Assembly: GCA_032718475.1 (NCBI GenBank)
Contig: JAUCBJ010005053.1
Location: forward strand, 1 to 41,479
DNA length: 41,479 nt
Source: Nemertoderma westbladi
Taxonomy: Eukaryota; Xenacoelomorpha; Nemertodermatida; Nemertodermatidae
Direction of reading: 5' to 3'
Of the stretch, positions 19,544 to 31,951 are shown in pieces. Under the pieces are notes generated by a model. It was not told the DNA's origin. It saw only the letters and a list, made by a program, of their open reading frames with translations, and ran no database searches. The position numbers and the translations under genes were made by a program. Every line of letters begins with the position of its first letter. Position 1 is the first letter of the stretch.

Positions 19544-22500
19544 GACCAAATCAACAGCTGGGAAACTGTTGACCATCAGTTACCAAACCAACAGCTGGGC
19601 AACTGTTGGCTATCAGTTACCAAACCAACAGCTGGGCAACTGTTGGCTATCAGTTACCAAACCAACAGCTGGGCAACTGTTGACTATCAGTTACCAAACC
19701 AACAGCTGGGCACCTGTTGGCCATCAGTTACCAAACCAACAGCTGGGCACCTGTTGGCCATCAGTTACCAAACCAACAGCTGGGCAACTGTTGACCATCA
19801 GTTACCAAACCAACAGCTGGGCAACTGTTGACCATCAGTTACCAAACCAACAGCTGGGCAACTGTTGACTATCAGTTACCAAACCAACAGCTGGGCACCT
19901 GTTGGCCATCAGTTACCAAACCAACAGCTGGGCACGTCTGTTGGCCATCAGGTACCAAACCAACAGCTGGGCACCTGTTGGCCATCAGTTACCAAACCAA
20001 CAGCTGGGCACCTGTTGGCCATCAGTTACCAAACCAACAGCTGGGCACCTGTTGGCCATCAGTTACCAAACCAACAGCTGGGCAACTGTTGACCATCAGT
20101 TACCAAATCAACAGCTGGGCAACTGTTGACTATCAGTTACCAAACCAACAGCTGGGCAACTGTTGACTATCAGTTACCAAACCAACAGCTGGGCAACTGT
20201 TGACTATCAGTAACCAAACCAACAGCTGGGCAACTGTTGACTATCAGTTACCAAACCAACAGCTGGGCAACTGTTGACCATCAGTTACCAAACCAACAGC
20301 TGGGCAACTGTTGACTATCAGTTACCAAACCAACAGCTGGGCAACTGTTGGTTGACTATCAGTTACCAAACCAACAGCTGGGCAACTGTTGACTATCAGT
20401 TACCAAACCAACAGCTGGGCAACTGTTGACTAACAGTTACCTACAGCTGGGCAACTGTTGACTATCAGTTACCAAACCAACAGCTGGGCAACTGTTGACT
20501 ATCAGTTACCAAACCAACAGCTGGGCAACTGTTGACCATCAGTTACCAAACCAACAGCTGGGCAACTGTTGACTATCAGTTACCAAACCAACAGCTGGGC
20601 AACTGTTGGTTGACTATCAGTTACCAAACCAACAGCTGGGCAACTGTTGACTATCAGTTACCAAACCAACAGCTGGGCAACTGTTGACTAACAGTTACCT
20701 ACAGCTGGGCAACTGTTGACTATCAGTTACCAAACCAACAGCTGGGCAACTGTTGGCCATCAGTTACCAAACCAACAGCCGGGCAACTGTTGGCCATCAG
20801 TTACCAAACCAACAGCCGGGCAACTGTTGACTATCAGTTACCAAACCAACAGCTGGGCACCTGTTGGCCATCAGTTACCAAACCAACAGCCGGGCAACTG
20901 TTGACTATCAGTTACCAAACCAACAGCTGGGCACCTGTTGGCCATCAGTTACCAAACCAACAGCTGGGCAACTGTTGGCCATCAGTTACCAAACCAACAG
21001 CTGGGCAACTGTTGACTATCAGTTACCAAACCAACAGCTGGGCAACTGTTGACTATCAGTTACCAAACCATCAGCTCGGCAACTGTTGGCCATCAGTTAC
21101 CAAACCAACAGCTGGGCAACTGTTGACTATCAGTTACCAAACCAACAGCTGGGCAACTGTTGACTATCAGTTACCAAACCAACAGCTGGGCAACTGTTGA
21201 CTATCAGTTACCAAACCAACAGCTGGGCAACTGTTGACTATCAGTTACCAAACCAACAGCTGGGCAACTGTTGACTATCAGTTACCAAACCAACAGCTGG
21301 GCAACTGTTGACTATCAGTTACCAAACCAACAGCTGGGCAACTGTTGACTATCAGTTACCAAACCAACAGCTGGGCAACTGTTGACTATCAGTTACCAAA
21401 CCAACAGCCGGGCAACTGTTGACTATCAGTTACCAAACCAACAGCTGGGCAACTGTTGACTATCAGTTACCAAACCATCAGCTGGGCAACTGTTGGCCAT
21501 CAGTTACCAAACCAACAGCTGGGCAACTGTTGACTATCAGTTACCAAACCAACAGCTGGGCAACTGTTGACTATCAGTTACCAAACCAACAGCCGGGCAA
21601 CTGTTGACTATCAGTTACCAAACCAACAGCCGGGCAACTGTTGACTATCAGTTACCAAACCAACAGCTGGGCACCTGTTGGCCATCAGTTACCAAACCAA
21701 CAGCTGGGCACCTGTTGGCCATCAGTTACCAAACCAACAGCTGGGCAACTGTTGACCATCAGTTACCAAACCAACAGCCGGGCAACTGTTGACTATCAGT
21801 TACCAAACCAACAGCTGGGCACCTGTTGGCCATCAGTTACCAAACCAACAGCTGGGCACCTGTTGGCCATCAGTTACCAAACCAACAGCCGGGCAACTGT
21901 TGACTATCAGTTACCAAACCAACAGCTGGGCACCTGTTGGCCATCAGTTACCAAACCAACAGCCGGGCAACTGTTGGCCATCAGTTACCAAACCAACAGC
22001 TGGGCAACTGTTGACTATCAGTTACCAAACCAACAGCTGGGCAACTGTTGGCCATCAGTTACCAAACCAACAGCTGGGCAACTGTTGACTATCAGTTACC
22101 AAACCAACAGCTGGGCAACTGTTGACTATCAGTTACCAAACCATCAGCTGGGCAACTGTTGACAATCAGTTACCAAACCAACAGCTGGGCAACTGTTGGC
22201 CATCAGTTACCAAACCAACAGCTGGGCAACTGTTGGCCATCATTTACCAAACCAACAGCTGGGCAACTGTTGACTATCAGTTACCAAACCAACAGCTGGG
22301 CAACTGTTGACTATCAGTTACCAAACCAACAGCTGGGCAACTGTTGGCCATCAGTTACCAAACCAACAGCTGGGCAACTGTTGGCCATCAGTTACCAAAC
22401 CAACAGCTGGGCAACTGTTGGCCATCATTTACCAAACCAACAGCTGGGCAACTGTTGGCCATCAGTTACCAAACCAACAGCTGGGCAACTGTTGACTATC

Positions 22501-25500
22501 AGTTACCTACAGCTGGGCAACTGTTGACTATCAGTTACCAAACCAACAGCTGGGCAACTGTTGGCCATCAGTTACCAAACCAACAGCCGGGCAACTGTTG
22601 ACTATCAGTTACCAAACCAACAGCTGGGCATCTGTTGGCCATCAGTTACCAAACCAACAGCCGGGCAACTGTTGACTATCAGTTACCAAACCAACAGCTG
22701 GGCAACTGTTGGCCATCAGTTACCAAACCAACAGCTGGGCAACTGTTGACTATCAGTTACCAAACCAACAGCTGGGCAACTGTTGACTATCAGTTACCAA
22801 ACCATCAGCTGGGCAACTGTTGGCCATCAGTTACCAAACCAACAGCTGGGCAACTGTTGACAATCAGTTACCAAACCAACAGCCGGGCAACTGTTGACTA
22901 TCAGTTACCAAACCAACAGCCGGGCAACTGTTGGCCATCAGTTACCAAACCAACAGCTGGGCAACTGTTGGCCATCAGTTACCAAACCAACAGCTGGGCA
23001 CCTGTTGGCCATCAGTTACCAAACCAACAGCTGGGCACCTGTTGGCCATCAGTTACCAAACCAACAGCCGGGCAACTGTTGACTATCAGTTACGAAACCA
23101 ACAGCTGGGCACCTGTTGGCCATCAGTTACCAAACCAACAGCCGGGCAACTGTTGACTATCAGTTACCAAACCAACAGCTGGGCACCTGTTGGCCATCAG
23201 TTACCAAACCAACAGCTGGGCAACTGTTGGCCATCAGTTACCAAACCAACAGCTGGGCAACTGTTGACTATCAGTTACCAAACCAACAGCTGGGCAACTG
23301 TTGACTATCAGTTACCAAACCATCAGCTGGGCAACTGTTGACAATCAGTTACCAAACCAACAGCTGGGCAACTCTTGGCCATCAGTTACCAAACCAACAG
23401 CTGGGCAACTGTTGGCCATCATTTACCAAACCAACAGCTGGGCAACTGTTGACTATCAGTTACCAAACCAACAGCTGGGCAACTGTTGACTATCAGTTAC
23501 CAAACCAACAGCTGGGCAACTGTTGGCCATCAGTTACCAAACCAACAGCTGGGCAACTGTTGGCCATCAGTTACCAAACCAACAGCTGGGCAACTGTTGG
23601 CCATCATTTACCAAACCAACAGCTGGGCAACTGTTGGCCATCAGTTACCAAACCAACAGCTGGGCAACTGTTGACAATCAGTTACCAAACCAACAGCTGG
23701 GCAACTGTTGGCCATCAGTTACCAAACCAACAGCTGGGCAACTGTTGACAATCAGTTACCAAACCAACAGCTGGGCAACTGTTGACTATCAGTTACCAAA
23801 CCAACAGCTGGGCAACTGTTGACTATCAGTTACCTACAGCTGGGCAACTGTTGACTATCAGTTACCAAACCAACAGCTGGGCAACTGTTGACTATCAGTT
23901 ACCAAACCAACAGCTGGGCAACTGTTGACTATCAGTTACCTACAGCTGGGCAACTGTTGACTATCAGCTACCAAACCAACAGCTGGGCAACTGTTGACCA
24001 TCAGTTACCAAACCAACAGCCGGGCAACTGTTGACTATCAGTTACCAAACCAACAGCTGGGCACCTGTTGGCCATCAGTTACCAAACCAACAGCCGGGCA
24101 ACTGTTGACTATCAGTTACCAAACCAACAGCTGGGCACCTGTTGGCCATCAGTTACCAAACCAACAGCTGGGCACCTGTTGGCCATCAGTTACCAAACCA
24201 ACAGCCGGGCAACTGTTGACTATCAGTTACCAAACCAACAGCTGGGCACCTGTTGGCCATCAGTTACCAAACCAACAGCCGGGCAACTGTTGACTATCAG
24301 TTACCAAACCAACAGCTGGGCAACTGTTGACTATCAGTTACCAAACCAACAGCTGGGCAACTGTTGACTATCAGTTACCAAACCAACAGCTGGGCAACTG
24401 TTGGCCATCAGTTACCAAACCAACAGCTGGGCAACTGTTGACTATCAGTTACCAAACCAACAGCCGGGCAACTGTTGACTATCAGTTACCAAACCAACAG
24501 CTGGGCAACTGTTGACTATCAGTTACCAAACCAACAGCTGGGCAACTGTTGGCCATCAGTTACCAAACCAACAGCCGGGCAACTGTTGACTATCAGTTAC
24601 CAAACCAACAGCTGGGCAACTGTTGACTATCAGTTACCAAACCAACAGCTGGGCAACTGTTGGCCATCAGTTACCAAACCAACAGCTGGGCAACTGTTGA
24701 CTATCAGTTACCAAACCAACAGCTGGGCAACTGTTGACTATCAGTTACCAAACCAACAGCTGGGCAACTGTTGACTATCAGTTACCAAACCAACAGCTGG
24801 GCAACTGTTGGCCATCAGTTACCAAACCAACAGCTGGGCAACTGTTGGCCATCAGTTACCAAACCAACAGCCGGGCAACTGTTGACTATCAGTTACCAAA
24901 CCAACAGCTGGGCAACTGTTGACTATCAGTTACCAAACCAACAGCTGGGCAACTGTTGACTATCAGTTACCAAACCAACAGCTGGGCAACTGTTGGCCAT
25001 CAGTTACCAAACCAACAGCTGGGCAACTGTTGGCCATCAGTTACCAAACCAACAGCCGGGCAACTGTTGACTATCAGTTACCAAACCAACAGCTGGGCAA
25101 CTGTTGACTATCAGTTACCAAACCAACAGCTGGGCAACTGTTGACTATCAGTTACCAAACCAACAGCTGGGCAACTGTTGGCCATCAGTTACCAAACCAA
25201 CAGCTGGGCAACTGTTGACTATCAGTTACCAAACCAACAGCTGGGCAACTGTTGACTATCAGTTACCAAACCAACAGCTGGGCAACTGTTGGCCATCAGT
25301 TACCAAACCAACAGCTGGGCAACTGTTGGCCATCAGTTACCAAACCAACAGCTGGGCAACTGTTGGCCATCAGTTACCAAACCAACAGCCGGGCAACTGT
25401 TGACTATCAGTTACCAAACCAACAGCTGGGCAACTGTTGACTATCAGTTACCAAACCAACAGCTGGGCAACTGTTGGCCATCAGTTACCAAACCAACAGC

Positions 25501-27446
25501 TGGGCAACTGTTGACTATCAGTTACCAAACCAACAGCTGGGCAACTGTTGACTATCAGTTACCAAACCAACAGCTGGGCAACTGTTGGCCATCAGTTACC
25601 AAACCAACAGCTGGGCAACTGTTGGCCATCAGTTACCAAACCAACAGCCGGGCAACTGTTGACTATCAGTTACCAAACCAACAGCTGGGCAACTGTTGAC
25701 TATCAGTTACCAAACCAACAGCTGGGCAACTGTTGGCCATCAGTTACCAAACCAACAGCTGGGCAACTGTTGACTATCAGTTACCAAACCAACAGCCGGG
25801 CAACTGTTGACTATCAGTTACCAAACCAACAGCTGGGCAACTGTTGGCCATCAGTTACCAAACCAACAGCCGGGCAACTGTTGACTATCAGTTACCAAAC
25901 CAACAGCTGGGCAACTGTTGGCCATCAGTTACCAAACCAACAGCTGGGCAACTGATGACTATCAGTTACCTACAGCTGGGCAACTGTTGACCATCAGTTA
26001 CCAAACCAACAGCTGGGCAACTGTTGACTATCAGTTACCAAACCAACAGCTGGGCAACTGTTGGCCATCAGTTACCAAACCAACAGCTGGGCACCTGTTG
26101 GCCATCAGTTACCAAACCAACAGCTGGGCAACTGTTGACTATCAGCTACCAAACCAACAGCTGGGCAACTGTTGACCATCAGTTACCAAACCAACAGCCG
26201 GGCAACTGTTGACTATCAGTTACCAAACCAACAGCTGGGCACCTGTTGGCCATCAGTTACCAAACCAACAGCTGGGCACCTGTTGGCCATCAGTTACCAA
26301 ACCAACAGCCGGGCAACTGTTGACTATCAGTTACCAAACCAACAGCTGGGCACCTGTTGGCCATCAGTTACCAAACCAACAGCCGGGCAACTGTTGACTA
26401 TCAGTTACCAAACCAACAGCTGGGCAACTGTTGAGTGTTGACTATCAGTTACCAAACCAACAGCTGGGCAACTGTTGACTATCAGTTACCAAACCAACAG
26501 CTGGGCAACTGTTGGCCATCAGTTACCAAACCAACAGCTGGGCAACTGTTGACTATCAGTTACCAAACCAACAGCTGGGCAACTGTTGACTATCAGTTAC
26601 CAAACCAACAGCTGGGCAACTGTTGGCCATCAGTTACCAAACCAACAGCCGGGCAACTGTTGACTATCAGTTACCAAACCAACAGCTGGGCAACTGTTGA
26701 CTATCAGTTACCAAACCAACAGCTGGGCAACTGTTGGCCATCAGTTACCAAACCAACAGCTGGGCAACTGTTGACTATCAGTTACCAAACCAACAGCCGG
26801 GCAACTGTTGACTATCAGTTACCAAACCAACAGCTGGGCAACTGTTGACTATCAGTTACCAAACCAACAGCTGGGCAACTGTTGGCCATCAGTTACCAAA
26901 CCAACAGCTGTGCACCTGTTGGCCATCAGTTACCAAACCAACAGCTGGGCAACTGTTGACTATCAGCTACCAAACCAACAGCTGGGCAACTGTTGACCAT
27001 CAGTTACCAAACCAACAGCCGGGCAACTGTTGACTATCAGTTACCAAACCAACAGCTGGGCACCTGTTGGCCATCAGTTACCAAACCAACAGCTGGGCAC
27101 CTGTTGGCCATCAGTTACCAAACCAACAGCCGGGCAACTGTTGACTATCAGTTACCAAACCAACAGCTGGGCAACTGTTGACTATCAGTTACCAAACCAA
27201 CAGCTGGACAACTGTTGGCCATCAGTTACCAAACCAACAGCCGGGCAACTGTTGACTATCAGTTACCAAACCAACAGCTGGGCAACTGTTGACTATCAGT
27301 TACCAAACCAACAGCTGGGCAACTGTTGGCCATCAGTTACCAAACCAACAGATGGGCAACTGTTGACTATCAGTTACCAAACCAACAGCTGGGCAACTGT
27401 TGGCCATCAGTTACCAAACCAACAGCTGGGCACCTGTTGGCCATCA
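19544..27446. repeat. 7.9-kb satellite array, 37-bp unit, about 213 copies
   Basis: The unit is CCAAACCAACAGCTGGGCAA followed by CTGTTGACTATCAGTTA. Main variants: GGGCAACTGTTGACTATC, GGGCACCTGTTGGCCATC, AGCCGGG for AGCTGGG, and GACCATC or GACAATC. A few units are 32 bp (loss of 5 bp giving TTACCTACAGCTG, for example near 20437, 20695, 22505, 23830, 23939 and 25969) or 41 bp (GTTGGTTGAC near 20348 and 20606). Since 37 = 3n+1, each frame cycles through all three phases, so the many short open frames are by-products. The unit folds as CAACAG...CTGTTG. The right edge lies inside the last NECAB exon. Confidence 0.97.
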
Positions 27447-27865
27447 TCCTCAGATTTACTCTCTACACTGAGTGCTACAACTCCCATTGACCGCTCGTAC
27501 TTATCACCTCTTATATAAACCCCTCGGGATTCCTTGTTCACCCAAACTTCGTACATTACAAACTCCGCGTCACTACCAACAGCTTCCTGTTTGCTCTCAA
27601 CCCCCGCATTGCCCCCAACCACGCACATATTTACCCCTATGAAACCCTCCTGTCTACCCATCTCCTCCGCCAGACCCCGTAACGAGGCGCGGAACATATG
27701 AGTCATCCCGGGGAGGGGGCGGTACCTCGTCGAGACCATCCAGACGGCATCGCCACCTACTGAAGTTGCGAATAAACCGAGTTTTTTGTCGACCCGGTTC
27801 AGTAAATCCTTGATGTTCTCCAATATTTGGTTTTGGTCCGAAGAATCGAGAGAATTCCCACTCAG
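27407..27865 (-). CDS. NECAB-like: NECAB-like protein, C-terminal exon (coiled coil plus ABM domain)
   Basis: On the minus strand this exon starts with a leucine-heptad segment (ILENIKDLLNRVDKKLGLF, about 27826-27770). Then comes an ABM-type monooxygenase-like domain: STRYRPLPGMTHMFRASLRG, QEGFIGVNMCV and FVMYEVWVNKES (MYEVW at 27556-27542). This order matches NECAB C-terminal halves. A polypyrimidine tract and AG precede it (27867-27861); joining in phase with the upstream exon needs the AG of CTGAG at 27861, so the coding exon may begin at 27860. The last 12 codons and the TGA (27445-27407) consist of satellite units, giving a C-terminus GQQVPSCWFGN. Confidence 0.75.
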   Translation of the reverse strand: MSGNSLDSSDQNQILENIKDLLNRVDKKLGLFATSVGGDAVWMVSTRYRPLPGMTHMFRASLRGLAEEMGRQEGFIGVNMCVVGGNAGVESKQEAVGSDAEFVMYEVWVNKESRGVYIRGDKYERSMGVVALSVESKSEDDGQQVPSCWFGN

Positions 27866-29320
27866 CTAAAGTAGAATAATAACCAAGATCAATTATTATA
27901 GATAATATAGAAGCTGCGTTCTATATATAATAAAAAATATTTATAAACAAACTTAATTTTACTTATTTTTTGGATGTAGGACTTGGGTTACATACAATTA
28001 ATTGTTCTCCGGACATGATTTTATTTTCAAACTTTGGCCTCTAAATATCTATTTAAGTGGTGGCAAATAATATTACAAAAAAAATATTATTAATTAATTT
28101 AAAAAAGTAACCCATAGGATTGCATTGATTTTACTTTTTTTCCCGGCGATCAAAGTAAAACAAAATATTTTTGGCGGAATTTCTTAAATTTTATTTAATG
28201 GTGTTCAAAGAGCTTTGACGTAGAAAAGGTTTTAAAGTAATTTGAGCAAAATCCATTGACACACTCAAAAGTTATTGCAAATTTAGTGTCTGCGCGGCGT
28301 ATTCCAAAACGGAACTCAATATCTAATAGTGATTTATGTTGTTAAGCGGCTCCCTAGTTACGTAATAAATATTCGAGAACACTAAATTATTTAACATTAA
28401 GTAAGGCAGCATCAGGAGTTGAAGAGTACAGTAATTTGAATTTCAGTAACAATGGAAGCAATATAGTAGAATACTTACTGTAATTCAATTTATTTTGTAG
28501 CACTATATCGCTATACGTTTTATTAAAGAATTAAGCAACAAAAAGTACCAATTTAAGAATAAAATTACGCATTACATGGGGAAAAAGACGTAGAACATTC
28601 TTTTTTCAATATTCTCTCGACCCTTTATTAACCTCGCTGGTAAATAAAATGCCTTGAGAATAGTGAAAAAAAATGTTCTACTTTTTTTTCCATGTCAAAT
28701 AAATAATTATTTTGCCACCACTTATGTCGTTTTATAAGTTTAAGTTTTCTCACTTTTATCTGGGCATATTTCAGCATGAATATCGTCCATCGAAGCTACC
28801 AATTTTTTTCATAAGAAAAAGGCTTTTATCATGAGGTTTTTTTTCTAGAACAAATATTTGACCTTCTGACTGTAGGATGGTATTTTTTCCGAGACATGTT
28901 CTAGAAAAAAAAATTGTACCGTCGTAAGGGGTGAAGTGAAACAAAATTGTTGGTTTTTTAAAATTTTCTCAAATACATAATACTCCAAATGGCCGATTTA
29001 TTTTGAGATGTTCAGCAGGGCATATTACTTATCTGTTATTTCTATAGAATAAGGCAGCAAAAATATGCTGTCTTCTAACTTTTTTAAAAAAAGTATTGCT
29101 GTTCCACTTCACCACATGGGGTGGGGTCAAGTGGGACAGGGGTGAAATGCAGCATGTTTAGCAATAATTATACATATTTTCCACTTACTACAGGTTATGG
29201 GGTGGAGTAGAACAAAAATAATATTAAAAAAAACTCAATTTAAAAAAAAATTACAAAAATATAAATTTGGACAATTTAACTTCAATATTACATATTGCTG
29301 GACACAGGCGCGGATCCAGG

Positions 29321-29367
29321 GGGGGGGGGGGGGGGGGCTAGGGGGCTAAAGCCCCCCCCCCCCCCCC
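29321..29367. repeat. Poly-G / poly-C pair at the left end of the hAT copy
   Basis: A G-run of about 17 is followed by CTAGGGGGCTAAAG and a C-run of about 18, so the two tracts can pair. The right end carries the shorter GCTTAGCCCCCTCC, so the tracts are expansions of the subterminal inverted repeat. Confidence 0.8.
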
Positions 29368-29973
29368 CGAAATGGCAAAATCGTGTCGTGATAATAGTCA
29401 TCACCCGGTTTACGTTTTCTCATTAATATAAAATAAATGTTATGAAAGTATTGCTATATCGCTACTTAGCTGACCACGTGATTCAATTACAGTGTATCCA
29501 ACCACGTTAATAACTCAGCCAAATCTCGATAAAATATATCCAAACTTGGTACACATGTAGTCTGGCCAAAGTATAGAAATTTTCCAAGTTGAATTTGCGT
29601 GGGGTCTTCGTGCAGCATCTGTGTAACTGTCTTACAGTTATAATAAATTAATCTACCCAAAAATTATTAGGCTTGGCATCAGCTGGTTGCTATGAGACTA
29701 CAGGATTACAGTACGGTACCGGTACTGTTAACTGTTACAGTGGTACAGAGTTACCGGTACCGTCTTCAGGTGGAATAATCCACCAGAATAAAAACGAATT
29801 TAAAGACAAACCTCATTATAAAGCAATATATCAGCACTTTGTTCACTTCTTTCTTCGTTGGCTACACAATTATTTTACTACTTCTTAATATTTATTAATA
29901 ATTTATCTTTTGCAATCTTTTATCGTCTTTCATCTTATAGTTTCACTTTAACAACTATCATATCGGTACTAAT

Positions 29974-30408
29974 ATGAAGCGAACAATGAAGGATTTTTTG
30001 GAGTTTTAGAAAAATCGGCGCGATTGGAGGTGGAAGAGACGATGGTGGCCATTGTACCGGATCCGGAAGTGGCGAGTACAAGTAGTAGACAGGCGGATAA
30101 CCAGACGGCAAGCAGAGATAGCTCCGATATATGTGCGGAGCTGGCGCCTAACAAAAGGAATATAGGATATGGACTACTAAATAAACATTTATCTGATGGG
30201 GAACAGTTGGAGTTGGAGCGAACATTTTCAAAACTTAAGCTTTTGAAATCGTACTTACGTGCCACAATGACAACCCCGACTAACTGATCTGGCTTCACTT
30301 TCAATCCACAAGGATATCAAACTCACACCAGATGAGATAAAGATAATTAATAAATATGCTGGTCGCCATGCCCGTCGATTACTGCTCATTTAACTATTGC
30401 CGGTATAA
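29974..30408 (+). pseudogene. Remnant hAT transposase: N- and C-terminal ends only
   Basis: An N-terminal piece at 29974, a stop after 11 codons, an acidic Ser/Thr-rich stretch (30024-30170), and then a C-terminal piece ending in a TAA near 30390. Frames change at least once. The DDE/RNase H-like catalytic core and zinc finger are absent. The frame at 30024-30287 is open but may not follow the original frame throughout. Confidence 0.6.
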
Positions 30409-31951
30409 AATTCATTATTTTATTATACAATAGGCTAATTGTATAATTATTACTTTTATTTTAAAAGATTAATATTAAAATATTTTAATGCTAATATATT
30501 TAGTTTATAACGAAAATTTAAATGGTTTAAAAAATTGATCTGGGGGTATCATAGTTTTAGCAGCTTAGCCCCCTCCGAAAAAAATTCCTGGATCCGCGCC
30601 TGGCTGGCCATCAGACCATGTCTATACTAAACACTAACTAGTAAACAAGTAGTAAACACTAACTAGTAAACAGAAGTAAACAAGTAGTAAACAAGTAGTA
30701 AACACTAACTATTGACACTGTTATAATGATAACCATACCGGGCCAATTGGTTGTAAACATGTATATCAGTAAATTCATTTTGCATATGGGACATTATTGC
30801 ATAGAGTAAATGACATTGCCAAATTCACTAAAAGTAAAGGTAACAAAAGTAAAAGCATATAAAATAGCATTACTAAATATATATAGAACCCCTGCTCTAT
30901 CTCCTGATATGTTTTCCTAACAAACTTGGCTCGAACAGCCCTCTCAACATCTTGATCATGGTAATTACGAAAAGTGTTGGTACCAGGTAGGTATGTGATT
31001 GTAAAATCTGACTATGCTTGGATGGAATAGGCTACAATTCAAAGATATATACCAGATACCTGCCGTTTAAGAGTCTTGTTGTTTATACAAGTGCAAAATT
31101 ATCAAATATAGCAAAATTAGAAGCCTACTCTAGTCCTGAACCAAAGCATACTTGGGTGGCAAACCAAGGCATTCATGCTACCGGTACATAAGAATAAATA
31201 CAGTCAACACAACAAAGGATAATTGACAATGATGTTCCACTTCACCCCTTTTTCTGTTTCAAATGACCTCATTTTAGAAAACATACATTTTAATAAATTT
31301 TATTTGGTAATTAAAGGTTTCTTTGAAATTTAATTCAACATAACTTTTTTTGTTGACAAAAAGTGTTCTTTTTTTTATCAACCTTGTTAACGACTTTGAC
31401 AAAAAAAAGTGACTTACAACATTTAAAATCAGTGAAACATTTCGAATTGACTGTGTAACTTTGAAATAAATGGACATTGAAACTCCGATAAATTATTAAA
31501 CTGCATTTTCCACTGAATGTCAGAATGTATATAACACGGAATGGTAATTTTTCTGTTATAACATTTATTTATAAATTTCGTTGAAAAACAGCTGAAATAT
31601 GGGAATTTGGAGATAGCAAGAATTATCGTTGGATGGTGGGTATTAAATTTTAATAAATATAATATAATTCTGGAACATTGTAAATATAATATAATCATCT
31701 CATAAGAAGGTCAGCAACAATGTCAATCATTTAGTATTTATAACTATAGGCCTGATAGTTCAAATTAATTTATAATTCTAAAACAAAATTCTTCCTGTAG
31801 GGCCAATATTTCAGCTGTTTCGCAACAGAACTCACATAAAATTACATATTTGGAATCATTGCAACACAAGCTAGACATAAAAATATACCGGTATATAAGT
31901 AAAAATAATGTCAATAATATGTATAATGAAATAGATAAATATGATAATGCT

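Larger units (their letters stand above)
29305..30602 (+). mobile_element. hAT deletion derivative in the NECAB intron
   Basis: A perfect 16-bp terminal inverted repeat, CAGGCGCGGATCCAGG (29305-29320) against CCTGGATCCGCGCCTG (30587-30602). The flanking 8-mers are GCTGGACA and GCTGGCCA, an 8-bp duplication with one mismatch. Inside, MKRTMKDFLEF (about 29974) looks like the start of a TTF/ZMYM1-type hAT transposase. LSIHKDIKLTPDEI (about 30296-30340) followed by RHARRLLLI looks like its C-terminal dimerisation segment. The catalytic middle is missing, so the copy is an internal deletion product of an autonomous hAT. Confidence 0.85.
28926..31251. repeat. Long-range inverted repeat around the hAT copy
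   Basis: AAGGGGTGAAGTGAAACA at 28926-28943 faces TGTTCCACTTCACCCCTT at about 31233-31250 (one mismatch). Related motifs (GGGGTCAAGTGGGACAGGGG, TTCCACTTCACC) lie inside at about 29100-29210. This may be the outline of an older transposon into which the hAT element inserted. No duplication was found at the outer edges. Confidence 0.45.

Noticed and set aside
19544-27446. CRISPR-like array of short direct repeats
   Set aside because: The 37-bp units abut without unique spacers, and the DNA is eukaryotic. It is a satellite.
19544-27518. Dozens of open frames of 62, 99, 136 and 173 codons across the satellite
   Set aside because: They step by 37 codons because the unit is 37 bp, and their ends depend only on TTGACT versus TTGGCC variants. 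There is no start context or codon bias.
30024-30287. Independent 87-codon acidic gene
   Set aside because: It lies wholly within the hAT termini and between its transposase remnants, so it is a piece of that pseudogene.
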